From contig OX393572.1 of the NCBI GenBank assembly GCA_947652115.1, positions 9,436,611 through 9,500,610 on the forward strand: a stretch of 64,000 bases of DNA. Reading direction: 5' to 3'. The notes beneath the pieces are model-generated. The model worked only from the letters and a program-made list of their open reading frames with translations. It searched no databases and had not been told where the DNA came from. This DNA comes from Blastomussa wellsi (taxonomy: Eukaryota; Cnidaria; Anthozoa; Scleractinia; Plerogyridae). Shown here piece by piece: positions 9,523 to 20,375 of the stretch. Positions within the stretch are counted from its first letter, which is position 1, and the number at the start of each line of letters is the position of its first letter. The translations under genes and the position numbers were made by a program.

Positions 9523-9757
9523 AAATGGTCTTCCTAGGAGTCGTGTAAAAAATTACACGATACATACAAGCTGCAATTTCATTGGTTATTGATCGATAGT
9601 ATCCTAATTCTGATTGGTGTGAAATACACCGCTCGTCTACCCATCCATCCATCCATCCACTGAATAGCAACATACGTCGGTACGCCGACTGAGAGTTATT
9701 TCTTTAAAAAAAATTACTCAAAAATGGTCTTCCTAGGAGTCGTGTAAAAAATTACAA
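9523..9757 (-). repeat. About 200-bp module in the LINE 3' UTR bounded by a 36-bp duplication
   Basis: The sequence AATGGTCTTCCTAGGAGTCG with its flanks (about 36 bp) occurs at 9523-9558 and again at 9720-9757. Between them are about 197 bp with a (CATC)n microsatellite and the palindromic CGTCGGTACGCCGACTG. The same module is present, in inverse orientation and at the same point of the LINE 3' UTR, in the copy at 28070-28510. It therefore belonged to a LINE subfamily before these copies dispersed. Confidence 0.7.
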
Positions 9758-10941
9758 AGAACAAATTAACTATATCATCAGAATCACATTACATTAACTA
9801 ACAAACTAATTAACTAACCTTCCATAAAAACCTATGTAATAAAAATTTCTCTAATATACAGTGCACTAAAAATCATCTTTCCCAATTAGTGCGGTTTTAA
9901 ACAGTTTTAAACTAGGTAGGTGTCTGATTTCCGATGGGATCTTGTTCCACAGGACAGACCCTCTGTAGTGCAGGCTACCTTTTGCGTATTCCGTTCTTGG
10001 TCTTGAGACATAGTAATTTATCTCAGAGTTTCTAAGATTGTGTGCGTGTACGGCTGATGTGTTGGTAATACATAATCACAGCCAGTTGTTTAAGTCTTTC
10101 ATTTTCCAAACTTTCCCAGCCAAGCTCATCCAACAAAATACTTGAGCGAGTTTCGTACTTTGAAAAGGTAAGAATTCTGGCAGCCCTATTTTGCAGTTTT
10201 TGGATTTTATCCAATAAACCCTTGCCGATATTGCCCCATAAAGTAACACAGTAATTGAAATAAGGCACAACAAGTGCGTTATACTTGTTCATTCTCGTAT
10301 CAAATGGTATAGTTGAGCTTACACGCTTTAAGATTGCTAGACCAGCGGAAATTTTCTTTGAGGTAGCATTTATGCGTGGACGCCAATTGAGAGATTCGTC
10401 CTTAGTTTTCTTGATATTAAGAATTAATTAAAAAAATAGTTCATTTTGTGTTCAAGGATATATGGATCTTCCGCAGATGAGGTAAGAGTCGTATCATCTG
10501 CATACATTTTGGGTTTTGAGAACAAATTACATGAACAAAAGCTCGTTAATACAAATAGTAAACAGCAGAGGTCCTAGGATAGAACCCTGCGGAATACCGC
10601 ATGTCACATTACAGAAATCCATCAATAAAGGTTTGCTGCTTTCGGTCAGATAAGTAGGACCTAAACCATTTAAAAGAAAGGCAATCGACCCCATAGAGTT
10701 TAAGCTTCCCAAATAGAATAGCATGGTCCATGGTGTCAAACGCCTTCTTCAAATACAGAAAAATCACACCACTGAGTGAGGTGTTTGCTATCAATATTCC
10801 AGAGCCATTCGTTGGTCATCTCAAGTAAAGCTGTTTCAGTAGAAAACATGGGTCTGAAACCAGACTGTGATTCAGTTAACAAAAGATTACTATTTAAATA
10901 TTCATAGAGTTGCTTAAAAACAATTTTTTCAATTAGTTTAC

Positions 10942-11245
10942 GGTGGGAGGCGCAGTGGCCTAATGGTTAGTGCGCTGGACTCTGGATCGGACGGTCCGGG
11001 TTCGAGTCCTGGCCGGGCCACTGCGTTGTGTTCTTGGGCAAGACACTTTACTCTCACAGTGCCTCTCTTCACCCAGGTGTATAAATGGGTACCGGCGAAT
11101 TTACTGCTGGGGGGTAACCCTGCGATGGACTAGCATCCCATCCAGGGGGGAGTAGAAATACTCTCTGTCGCTTCATGCTACAGAAACCGGGATAAGCTCC
11201 GGCCTGATGGGTCACTAGGCCCGACTGCAGACTTACCTTTTTACC
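10942..11245 (+). repeat. tRNA-derived SINE (family 1), copy 2, nested in the LINE
   Basis: This is the most complete of the three copies. It has the tRNA-like head with B-box GGTTCGAGTCC, the body with TTCTTGGGCAAGACACTTTA, CCCAGGTGTATAAATGGGTA and CGCTTCATGCTACAG, and the tail CTTTTTACC. It interrupts the reverse transcriptase frame of the LINE 9480-12118. Removing it together with one copy of the 4-bp TTAC (10938-10941 / 11246-11249) restores the RT frame around the NYRPISVLPVV motif. It therefore inserted after the LINE did. Confidence 0.9.
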
Positions 11246-12295
11246 TTACTTACTACAGGCAGAACTGAAATGGGTCTATAGTTATTAGGATCAGTCTTTG
11301 CATCCTCTTTAAATATTAGAGTAACTTTAGCTATTTTCCAGGAATTTGGAAATATTCCAGTGGTAATAGAGATATTTATTATATAGGTTAAACTATGTGT
11401 AACTACGGGTGCTGCTTCCTTTAGTAGACGCGCAGAAATATTATCTAGGCCACTGGCTTTGTTACCTGGTATTTTCTGGATTAATTCGAAAATCTCCTGG
11501 CTTGATATTTCTGTTAAGCTAAAGATTAGTTCCGTTGGAGCAATATAGTCAGTATATTTACTGGATGTATCCTAAATTTGAGAGGCTGGAGAAGGCCCTA
11601 GTCGTGAAAAATGAGTGTTAAGTATGTTACTGATTTCAATGGGGTCAGAAGTTATTGTATCCTCTGTTTCAATCTGAGTAATCTTAGTAGATTTGGATTC
11701 ATTACCAATTAGTCTGTTAATTCCGCTCCAGGTATTCTTTATATTTCTGCAGTTTTCCTTAAAAAATGCATTGTAATAATTAATTTTAGCATTTTTAATT
11801 TCATAATTGACTTTATTCTTTAGGTGTCTATAGGAAGTCCAATTTACATCTGTCGGGAACCTTGAGGCTATTTTTTTGAGTTTGTCTCTTTGGAACATTA
11901 GTTTTTTTTAGCTCTGGAGTAATCCACGGAGAGGAGATGCCTCTCACTCTCCTTTTCTTTAGTGGTGCGTGATAATCAGCAATCTCTAAGAACATGTGTT
12001 GCCATATATCCCAGGCAACATCAGGGTTATCCTCCAGTTCAATCACATGCCAAGGGACCATTAATAAATCATGTCGAAAATTATCAGGAAAAAAGTTCTT
12101 AAAGCATCTGCTCATTACAATCTTTGGACTATTTATATGGATTATTTATATAGAAAGTTGGAATTTTGAAAGGCAAATTTACGAGTTTGCATTCGCAAAA
12201 TGTTCACTGGCTAACATTTTCAAATCGACAAACGTTACATATCTCTTCCAAGCTTCAGTTGCCAGTATTATCAAGATGAGTTGTCCGTGACGTAG

Positions 12296-12740
12296 CTCCT
12301 TTGAACACGATACTTTCGTTTCTTTGTATCATGATACTTGAATTCTTGAAGTGTTTTAACATGATACTTTTTTTTCAGCAAACACCACGAGATAGATGAT
12401 AGCTGCTTTTCTTTCCATCATAAAACGAATTACAGCATAAATGTTAATATTTTAAACTTTACAGCTTCTTTCAAGTAACGGCCTTAAATGAGATGAAGTA
12501 GTTTTTCCGCATGAAGAAGCCTTTGTTTCGCGATTGATTTACCACACACGAAAACTAATAAACGGATCAAATCAAAGAACATCTCTTTCGAAATACTTTT
12601 AAAAACGTAGTATATTTGTTCCCTGGTTGTTACGATATTTGCGCCGAAAATCCCGGTGGAAGGTTTTGCATATTTAATTACCATGAAGTATTTAACAGAG
12701 CTGGTACTTTTGCGATGAAAGTTACTGTACCGGAGTTACT
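12296..12740 (+). repeat. Dispersed repeat R1, copy 1
   Basis: AT-rich sequence with repeated GATACTT words and a block from CAAACACCACGAGATAGATG to the GTTCCCTGGTTGTTACGA region. It matches 59690-60110 in the same orientation, and 28960-29400 and 42530-43290 in inverse orientation. It has no coding capacity. The class is unknown; it may be a long non-autonomous DNA transposon or an untranslated part of a larger element. Confidence 0.6.
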
Positions 12741-13264
12741 GTACCGTTTTGATCAACAAAGGATTCTTTGGAAACTGTTTCCAAGGTGCTTAACTGAGAA
12801 AAATGATAAGTACACACGTCTTTAAAACTTGCTTCAAAAAGCACTTGAATTCGTTTGTCAGTGCAAGAGTTGGGTAACGGCACGGAGACGATGAGAAGGT
12901 AAATGTTAATTATCAAATGGCTCAACAACGGCGCATGCGTCCTACCACATTGTATTCTACCGACAGAAAAGGCACGTGACGTTCCAGTCAATCATTCTGG
13001 CCGCTGTCCAAGAGAAGCGGAAGCTCTTGGAGATCCACTAACGTAGACTAAACTTCTACGCATGCTTTAAGAGCACCGTGCTTTGTTCTAGAAACTACAA
13101 CAAGGAAAGCAGAGGGTCTTCCAAAGCAAATATATACCTTGCTCATGTGAAACAGAACGAAGGTTTACCGCGAGTTTTACATTTCACCTTTCGTTTCTCC
13201 TTTTCACCAAATTCTGGCTATTGATAGCATGAGGAAAACTGTTCATCATTTGTTCCACGACCGA
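12741..13264. other. Intronic; short match to 63555-63655
   Basis: The segment 13050-13135 (CGCATGC, CTTTGTTCTAGAAACTACAA, ATATATACC) resembles 63555-63655, so it is part of another dispersed repeat. Nothing else is recognised. Confidence 0.4.
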
Positions 13265-13382
13265 AGGGGCGTGGGTCTATTCTTGATTTAACGTCACAAA
13301 TTGATTTGCATCGCATCAAGTCTTTGTAAATATGCATGCAAATCAGTTTGTGGCGTCAAATCAAGAATAGACCCACGCCCCT
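13265..13382. mobile_element. Foldback MITE, 118 bp
   Basis: Nearly perfect inverted repeat arms of about 46 bp begin AGGGGCGTGGGTCTATTCTT and end with the complement AAGAATAGACCCACGCCCCT, around a short ATGCATG-containing loop. It abuts the LINE fragment starting at 13383. No clear target duplication is seen. Confidence 0.8.
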
Positions 13383-13785
13383 TTTGAATCTTCTATATGG
13401 TATTATTGAAGACAACCGCCTAAACAAGTTAACTAATCACCTCTTACTTATTGCGAAACATTATATATACAGCTGCAGCATCAATGAAGAACCTTTGTCC
13501 ATAAGTGTATATAAAACACTAGTAACAAATAAAGCGGAAATAGAAAAACAAATTTCAATAAGTTCTAATTCACCTGAACGTTACTTTAATAAATAGGAAC
13601 CCCTAATTGACAAGAAGTTCTTAATTTAATTTTAGATATGTCTTTCATTTCAATCTACTTTTTTAGATTAGGATGTAAGTGCGCTGTATCGTATCGTAAT
13701 ATCTGTAAGTGGTATTTGTAGAATATTGTAAATTGTAATGTAAGTGTTGTAAATCTAAATAAAAAAACACGAAAAAAGAAATCCC
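13383..13785 (+). mobile_element. LINE 3' fragment with poly(A)-like tail
   Basis: The 13383-13597 frame (NLLYGIIEDNRLNKLTNHLL, AKHYIYSCSINEEPL, NSPERYFNKW) has the same layout as the very C-terminus of the LINE at 3265-4175 (LMKKYIYDCKIMEKFPL). It is followed by about 170 bp of 3' UTR and a terminal AATAAAAAAACACGAAAAAA. It is 5'-truncated. The tail directly abuts the DNA polymerase relic beginning at about 13790, so the LINE probably inserted at the edge of that gene. Confidence 0.75.
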
Positions 13786-14138
13786 AATCGTCACGAACGT
13801 CATCAGAAGTTGGGAGATCGTAGCATACAAGATGTGTACGAAGCCACTCAAGAACGCGTGAATCTTCTCAAGCAAGCAGGCTACCCATGTGGTGACCAGG
13901 TGAGAGTGTGAATGGAACCGACTGAAAAAAGAAGATGAACGTGTGCGTGCCTTCGTCGACTCTCTTGATCTTGTCTCTCGCTTGGAACCGCGGGACGCTT
14001 TCTTTGGTAGTAGAACCACTGCCATCAAGCTGTACATTGTGACTGCTGAAAACGAAAAGATCTAGTATGTGGCACTGTAGTCTTTTTAAATTTTTCTGAT
14101 TGATTGTTATAGTGTAAATAGTTTCATTGCTCTCTTGG

Positions 14139-14413
14139 AGGTTGGTTGGTCGCATCTTCGATATGCTTTAATGTGACTGCGCGATGCAGTTAAGAGCTAT
14201 ATGGCTATGTGTGCCTTTCATCAATTGACTGGGTAACCGCGCGATGCAGTTCCAGTCAAGACCCACATTTGACCCTTGCTCGCCATAGAGTCTCCAGTAG
14301 CTCAGTGGTTAGAGCATCCGACTCGATCACGGAGGGTCGTGGGTTCAAATCCCATCTGGGAATCGGATTTTTTCCGAGTTTCCGTTGACGCCATTTCAAT
14401 GTTGATTTATTTC
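14139..14413 (+). repeat. tRNA-derived SINE (family 2) with 17-bp target duplication
   Basis: A tRNA-like unit at 14288-14362 has GTAGCTCAGTGGTTAGAGCA (A-box/D-arm), an anticodon-like arm and GGGTTCAAATCCC (B-box/T-arm), followed by a tail with CGGATTTTTTCCGAGTTTCC. The forward translation is the PVAQWLEHPTRSRR-type peptide. About 140 bp precede the tRNA unit and contain GCGCGATGCAGTT twice. The whole is flanked by a perfect 17-bp repeat TTTCATTGCTCTCTTGG (14122-14138 and 14414-14430). The acceptor stem has a mismatch, so it is not a working tRNA gene. Confidence 0.8.
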
Positions 14414-14430
14414 TTTCATTGCTCTCTTGG

Positions 14431-14460
14431 ATTATTATTATTATCATTATTATTATTACA
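14431..14460. repeat. (ATT)n microsatellite
   Basis: A short run of ATT trinucleotides directly after the right target duplication of the SINE. Confidence 0.8.
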
Positions 14461-15065
14461 TTGAAATCTTCGTAGCCTGTTTCACCCCCTGTTAGGTTTG
14501 ACTTAAACTGTACCAAGAGGGACTCGGCCAACTGCAACCTGACCAAGTAATGTATTTCGATACGGATTCCATCATCTATTCCTACAAAGATCAACCGACT
14601 CTACCGCTGGGCGATTACCTGGGAGTACCTGGGAGACTTCACCAACGAGTTGGACCAGGACGACCACATCGCCGAGTTTGCCTCCGCGGGTCCTAAAAAT
14701 TACAGCAAGTTGGAATGTAAAGTGCGTCGCTTTACACTCGTGAACGAGAACAACTGAACTTTGAACTGCTAAAAGAAAACGTCATCCGCGAGGTCATCGC
14801 TCCCTTGAAAAAGCCTCGAGAAATCCCAGTCTTCAACCCGCACAAGATCACACGGGATGCCCAGGCTAAGCAGTTGGAAACGTTCACAGAACTCAAACGG
14901 TACAAACTCGTCTTTGACAAGCGCGTTGTGGACAGGAGGAATTTCTTCTCGTACCCGTACGGATACCTACGCCCAGACCCCGTGGCAGAGGAAATGGAAC
15001 GAGAATTAAGTGCCATGTGGGATGAACAGGATGAAGTCAATGACGAACTCTTATGTCAATTGTAA

Positions 15066-16530
15066 ATAGCTCCCTCACAAAACTCACGTCCATGCACTAC
15101 GCTCAGTTAAACAAAACACACTGTCTCCCTCGTATTCCCCCTCACACACACACTCAACTTGCTTGTAATATTTCTTTCCGGGTGCTTGGCCACTGAGGGT
15201 CAGCACACGCCCTAGAGAATACACTTTTTTTAAAACTAGTAGTAATCAAAGATTAGGAGTGCGTTCAACGATTTCCATTCACTTGGCATCATTTCGATTT
15301 GGTTTCCAGAAATTCAAGCTTTCATTAATACTGAAATCAACATTTTAAAAATCATTATGAAACTCTTAACATAACTGTGGTTGATGAACATGATTTTTCC
15401 GATTTATTCATACAAATACAATATTTGGAGCTTTTTGCATTGCGTGACACCGCTATTCACAAATAACAAAGTTGCAGTCAGTGTTTCGAAAACCGCAGAC
15501 TGTGCATGACAAATATCATTTCTTTGTCGCTCAACAAATGTAAACAATTTAACGCAGCAAACGCACATGCAAGCTAAAATGCAAACATAAAATTCACGAT
15601 TACAAACATTGTCACGGCACCGATCGAAATCTGCTGTTATATATTCGCACCAGGAGTTGTACAATCTTCGCTACAAGGTTCTTCTTGGATAACAATAAGG
15701 CTGATTTGAAAAGTAGAGCGTCACAACACTACGCGGACAGAAGTTGAATCTCCAATGAAAAGCAGCCGAGTTTTATAATGAGATCAGTGGGTTGCTAGGG
15801 CGAATTGCAGCATCTGTTTCCTAGAAAACACACCAGCAGTAGGTAGGCTTCTGATGTTCCGATAAGTAGCTTCAATCATCTTTGCCAGTGATAGCCCAAA
15901 TAAATCAATACAACTGCGAAAAAAGTTAGACAAAATCGAAAAACACTCGAAGGGACTCGAAAATAACGTATACAACGCAACTTACCTGAGAACACTCCGA
16001 ACAAAAGAAGAAGCACAGTCCAGAATTCGACAACAATTCGCAAAAGCACAGTCAAGAACTCAACAATCTGCCAAGACGCGAAACAAGAACGTGAAACTCG
16101 ATTCCGCTGCAAACGAAGCACAGCTACGAAGCACATGGTCGACGGAAATGACGTCATTCGCCCCTGAAGAATTTTTCGGGGTGGTCAAATTGGTGTGATA
16201 CATGAATCGCCCAAAAATCTCGATTTCGACAGCATTAGGAAGGCGTTCTGTCGAACGCAATTACACTTTCCGGTTGTCGCGTGGTTTTCCCAATTCCAGT
16301 CCGAAAATCCAAAATGGCAGACTCCCGCGGCAAGAAAATCCAAGATAGCGGACTCCCGTGAACAAAAGTCCAACATGGCGGACTCCCGTGCGTTTTTCAT
16401 GACGTCATCTTGCCACCTCCACCCTTCCAATTGGCTGTTGACTGATGACATTTTTGAAGATGGCGACCACTCGTGAGAAATGGTCATGTGTCCCAAATCC
16501 TGGCTTCTGATTGGTTAGTGCTAAAACCGA
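15066..16530. other. Intronic; short tandem GGCGGACTCCCGTG repeats
   Basis: No gene is recognised. At about 16312-16392 three units of about 30 bp (AAATCCAAAATGGCAGACTC-like, then AACATGGCGGACTCCCGTG) occur in tandem, giving a repetitive frame at 16195-16476 that is probably not coding. An unusual number of short frames on both strands is explained by moderate GC content. Confidence 0.5.
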
Positions 16531-17010
16531 CTGGGCCTTACTACTTGTTGGTATGTGTATTCTTGATTTAAGCAAAACACTGATGTATGATTTCCATTAT
16601 AATTACATTAAAAATAAATGTAAGAATAAAGCCAAATTACTTTTCACAGATACAGTTTATGTTATGAAATTCAAACTAAAGATGTGTATAAAGATTTTTG
16701 GAAAAATAAAGATAAATTTGACAATAGTGAATGTCCTGAAGACAGTAAATTTTATGATAGGACAAATACAAAGGTCATTGGAAAATTTAAAGATGAAACA
16801 CCAGATCAAATAATAACAGAATTCATTAAATTGAGATCAAAAATGTATTCATATATCAAAGACAATAATGAAAACCATAAAACTGTGAAAGGTATTCGAA
16901 AAAACGTCATTAAAAAGATATTAAACATGAAAATTACAAAAATACTCAATTCAATAATCAACAAATGTATCACAAAATGAAAACAATCAGATCTGATAAT
17001 CATGCTACGT
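16531..17010 (+). pseudogene. Polinton/Maverick DNA polymerase B, C-terminal fragment
   Basis: The frame starts [12 protein letters not shown], then KAKLLFTDT (motif C, with the DS lost by a small deletion/frameshift at about 16655). After the shift come [33 protein letters not shown] and LRSKMYSYIKDNNENHKTV. A final shift gives MYHKMKTIRSDNHAT. These are the thumb-side landmarks of Polinton polymerase B. Exonuclease and most of the palm are absent, so the element is truncated on this side at about 16530. In the parent element the enzyme replicates the transposon DNA by protein priming. Confidence 0.85.
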
Positions 17011-17204
17011 AAAAATGCTATGCAATTTTCAGTTTGAGCTTTTTGATATTGATTTTGGAGATTGTTAAGCTCTTGATTGAATCTCATTTGAAGTTCTTTT
17101 ATTTTTGAATTTAATTTATTTTGAAGAACTGATTCTTGATTTTGATAATCTACAAACAGTTGTCTTATTTGGTTTTGTCTCAGTAATTCTCTATTCATTA
17201 TCAA
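17010..17204 (-). CDS. Small coiled-coil protein of the Polinton (fragment)
   Basis: The minus-strand frame starts MIMNRELLRQNQIRQLF and continues with heptad-like Gln/Asn/Leu-rich sequence (NKLNSKIKELQMRFNQELNN). It ends where the frame runs antisense into the polymerase fragment. The coiled-coil reading is from composition. It converges on the polymerase gene and is 8 bp from the end of the integrase gene. Its function is unknown. Confidence 0.4.
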
Positions 17205-17211
17205 TTATAGT

Positions 17212-20200
17212 TTAGATTATTTTCAAGTCTCCCAATGTAATCAAACTGTTGAAATCATCACTACATCCTTTCCATTTTACCAAAGCAAGTTTCTTCTTGT
17301 AATCTCTCCTGATGACTTTATCGATTCCAAAAATATCTTGTTCGGCCTTTAATAGCTCAGGTTCATAAAAACTTCTCTTCATTATTGAGATCTTTTAACT
17401 TGTAAGTAATTGGATTCGTATATTGGATCTCACCAATTGTGAATAATTCTTCTGTCCAATTTGGTGTGTATCCTTTGTGAAACACCTTTCTTTTGTACTT
17501 ACTTATTCTGACTTTGTCACCCACTTTGAACTTTGGTTTTGATGACGATTCCATATTACCATACAGATTGAAATACACTATTCCTTCATTCTTCTTTTTA
17601 GATGCCTCTACAGGTGTCATTTTTATTGAACTGCGCTTAGTGTTTCTATGCTTTCTAATATTTCCGGTAGTATGTCCAAATACTGTGTATTACCTTGAAC
17701 AGTAGCCTCCTACGCAGGCGTTATTAGGGTATTGCGTTGCCACTTCTCCTCACTAACGCCTGCTTAACCGCGACCAACATTCTTTTCCCATTGTCTCTCG
17801 CCAGACAAACTAACCAATCAGCATTGTCTGTAGGCATTCAAAACGATCGTTATAAAATTTCCCGCGAATCCGTTCTTCGCGGCGCTGTTGGATACAATAC
17901 TCTGGTGTATTTCGATGGTTGAAACACCAAAATATTATTTATTGTGAATACAAGAGGTGAGCGTGCGAGTCTGATTCTGTCATAAGTTGGAAGGGTTAAT
18001 ATTTTGGGAAGGCTGATCTCTCTCCCATGAACACAACAGTGGATCAGAAATATTTATTTCAACGCTATAAAATGCTACAAAAGACTTCGCCAACTCGAAA
18101 ACGCAAAGCGGAATTAATTTAGAAATCATCAAAGAGGTCCACATCCGTGGTATTTACGAGCAAACAAATCGAAGGGTAAAAGTGGAAAGAGCCAGTCAAG
18201 GCGAATACAACTTCACCGCGCTGAATCATTCATTCGACAAACTTGCCACAGAACGATTTAAAACGGCCAGCGCTGATGGGTTAACGTGGCCGAACACAGT
18301 TTTCGCGCACGCTCTGCAGTCGTTGGTGCTGATGCTAGGCAGCGCGCGCACAAGGATAACTCAACAACAAATATGGAGCCGAAAGAGTGATGAGTTTTTG
18401 TTCCAAGACGGTTTTATATGAGGCATTTTTTTTCTTAAAACGATAGTATGTTGTAAACTTAAAATGGTATGTCAAATTTGGCGGGTTTTTCAGTGTTACA
18501 GTGAGTTCCGTCAGAACCCAGTTAAATGCAGCACATGCGTAGTTAGTCAAAAAATAGAGATTGAACGCTTAGGCCCAGTCGTTCCGAAATACGCGTATTT
18601 CTCGAAACCCGCTCGCTAGAATTTCACCAAATTTGGCAGGAAAATACTTCAGGAAACAAAACGTTTTGAAATTTGACAGAGGAAATTGTAAATAATGGAG
18701 TTATCTTTCAAGGAAGGATAGCTAAAAATCGGTATGTTAAAATTACTTTAGAATAGTGTCCGCATGTGGGTATTGTGACAGGTTTGCTTGAGGCAAACGA
18801 TAGAGAAAATCTAACGACTGAATTTTCCGCAAATATACAAAACCCGATTTTAAATAGATGTTTATATCCAGTCACGTTACCATGGCAACAGCGCACACGT
18901 CAGCGTAACTATGAAAATTCGAAAGTCTATCCTTTTAACTTTTGTCCTGCCAATTTTGGGGAACTAGAGTTCAACGGTTTTAGAATAAAAGGCAAATGCA
19001 ACACAGGTTTAAAAAACTGTGTTCGGCCACCTTAAAAGGCTGGCTTAAAAATATGTCCAACTTCTGCTTTCGGTAGTTCATTGGCCCTTTGATTTGAGGC
19101 CTCCATTTGCTTAAAATTGGGTTTGAACAACCGACGATTATGAACGGCGCACACACTTGAAATAATATTTTTCCGAACACCAAAATCGCTACGCAGTCGT
19201 TTAAAGTCTGAAACGTGGAAACTTTGACCCATAGGCTAGCTTTTCATTTGGCTGAACTTCAGTAATTCGTTGCTGGATTATACGTCTTTTTGCGTAGCTG
19301 TGGGGAAAAATATGAAAACTGAAAATCAATGAGACTGTCGAACACACTGAAGGCAAAGCTTGATAACAAACGACTTGCCGTAGCCAGTTGATAAATTAAG
19401 GAGTGTATCTCTCTTCCCTTCAGTAAATAAGTTTCCCTTCGCAAATTCAGAACTTGCTTTCATCTAAAATGAATTTACCAGAGAAATCTCTGACTTGGGG
19501 AAAATCAATCGTCCCTGGCAGGTTTCATCTCATCGCGTGTCTCGCGGCGGGAGATGCGTCGTGGGTATTTTAGTTGGTAAAATCTGATTGGCTAAGCGGC
19601 GGTCAAGATGAAGGTCGGCTTTCCGGATTTAAGTAGGCAAAATCTGATTGGCGAAGCGGCGGAAAGGAATGTTGGCCTCGGTCAAGCAGACGTTAGTGGG
19701 GACAAGTGTAACGCAATCCCCTAATAACGCCTGCGCAGGAGACTACTTGAACAGTAAATTGTTTCCACATTTTGGTCTTAATGGTTCGATTCCATCTTTC
19801 ACAAACAGATGACTTCTCCTCGTTTTCAATTGAATATATTTTTATACCAGATTTCTCTAATAAGTCTTTGAGATGTTTGTTATAAAATTATTTACCCTTG
19901 TCAACCCATAAATATTGTGGTTTTCTGCGCTCTTTAAACAGTTTTTTGAATGCTTCTGTTGCACATTTTTTTGTCTTTTTAATGGTATAATCCAACCATA
20001 TTTACTGAATACATCTAAAACCATGAGAAGATGTTTATAGCCTTTATTCCATTTACTGAACTGTTGCATTTCAACTAAATCAGCACACCCATATCTCATC
20101 AATATGATTCACAATAACACGCCGTCGAGCAAAGTTACACTTTATTGGTTTATGCACTTCATCAGCTAATTTTTGTTGCCAATTTACTTCAGATCCTACT

Positions 20201-20375
20201 TTATGCGTAATAGGAGTTGCTTTCTCCAAAGAGTAATCAATTGCTTTCTTTTGCAATTTTGGATCTCTCATAAACTCAGAAGCATAGTATCTTGCTGATT
20301 CAGCACCTTTTTTTGTGCTAAATAGGGTATACCCTTTGATATAAATAATTCAGTTTCTGCATCTGCAACAGAAGA
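17212..20375 (-). pseudogene. Polinton integrase (rve DDE + chromodomain), split by a transposon
   Basis: Reading on the minus strand, the N-terminal block has ESARYYASEFMRDPKLQKK (about 20290-20240). Next is a linker with HKPIKCNFARRRVIVNHIDE, then the catalytic core ADLVEMQQFSKWNKGYKHL (first Asp). WVDKGK follows at about 19890-19915 (second Asp) and CERWNR at 19786-19803 (catalytic Glu). After the insertion 17703-19745 the frame resumes with the SSIKMTPVEA and FKVGDKVRISKYKRKVFHKG segments. It ends in a chromodomain-like FGIDKVIRRDYKKKLALVKW and a stop at 17212-17214. At least three frameshifts besides the insertion show it is dead. The enzyme integrates Polinton ends into host DNA. Confidence 0.88.
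17703..19745. mobile_element. 2043-bp TIR transposon nested in the integrase, 9-bp TSD
   Basis: The termini TAGCCTCCTACGCAGGCGTT and, reverse-complemented, TAGTCTCCTGCGCAGGCGTT continue as inverted repeats for about 85 bp. Perfect 9-bp duplications CTTGAACAG lie at 17694-17702 and 19746-19754. Removing the element and one duplication makes the integrase frame continuous. The right end carries two copies of AATCTGATTGG plus AAGCGGCGG words. Interior frames (18182-18421, 18766-19035) show no transposase signature, so it is probably non-autonomous. TSD length and TIRs fit a Mutator-like element (inference). Confidence 0.92.

Larger units (their letters stand above)
9480..12118 (-). mobile_element. 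5'-truncated LINE (L2/CR1/Jockey-like) with RT domain
   Basis: Minus-strand blocks, in order: the linker after the endonuclease (12115-11575, with KKRRVRGISSPWITPELKK); the reverse transcriptase palm, with KKAFDTMDHAIL at about 10750 and GIPQGSILGPLLF at about 10580; YADD at 10493-10504; and the thumb/C-terminus KYNALVVPYFNYCVTLWGN with LLDELGWESLENERLKQLA (10292-10032). A 3' UTR follows and ends with AATAAAGGTTGATTGATTG at about 9480, the tail type of L2/CR1-like elements. The endonuclease is missing. Several frameshifts and an inserted SINE (10942-11245) show it is dead. A 3' UTR copy in opposite orientation lies at 28070-28510. Confidence 0.9.
13790..15065 (+). pseudogene. Protein-primed family B DNA polymerase relic (DNA_pol_B_2 type)
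   Basis: Blocks in several frames are in the right order for a large transposon/virus-like polymerase B. The first has IQDVYEATQERVNLLKQAGY (13830-13895). The second has EWNRLKKEDERVRAFVDSLD and LEPRDAFF (13905-14000). Next comes LQPDQVMYFDTDSIIY, with the catalytic motif C DTDS at 14550-14570. The last run spans 14615-15065, with DFTNELDQDDHIAEFASAG, a REIPVFNPHKITRDA block and FSYPYGYLRPDP, ending at a stop near 15063. A SINE (14139-14413) sits between the second and third blocks, and the palm section with motif A is missing. Base composition is clearly more GC-rich than the Polinton at 16.5-27.9 kb, so this is a different element. Family assignment is from motifs only. Confidence 0.8.

Noticed and set aside
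14288..14362. Functional tRNA gene with CGA anticodon-like loop
   Set aside because: The acceptor stem has a mismatch, the class I variable loop does not fit tRNA-Ser, and the unit sits in a SINE with a 17-bp target duplication.
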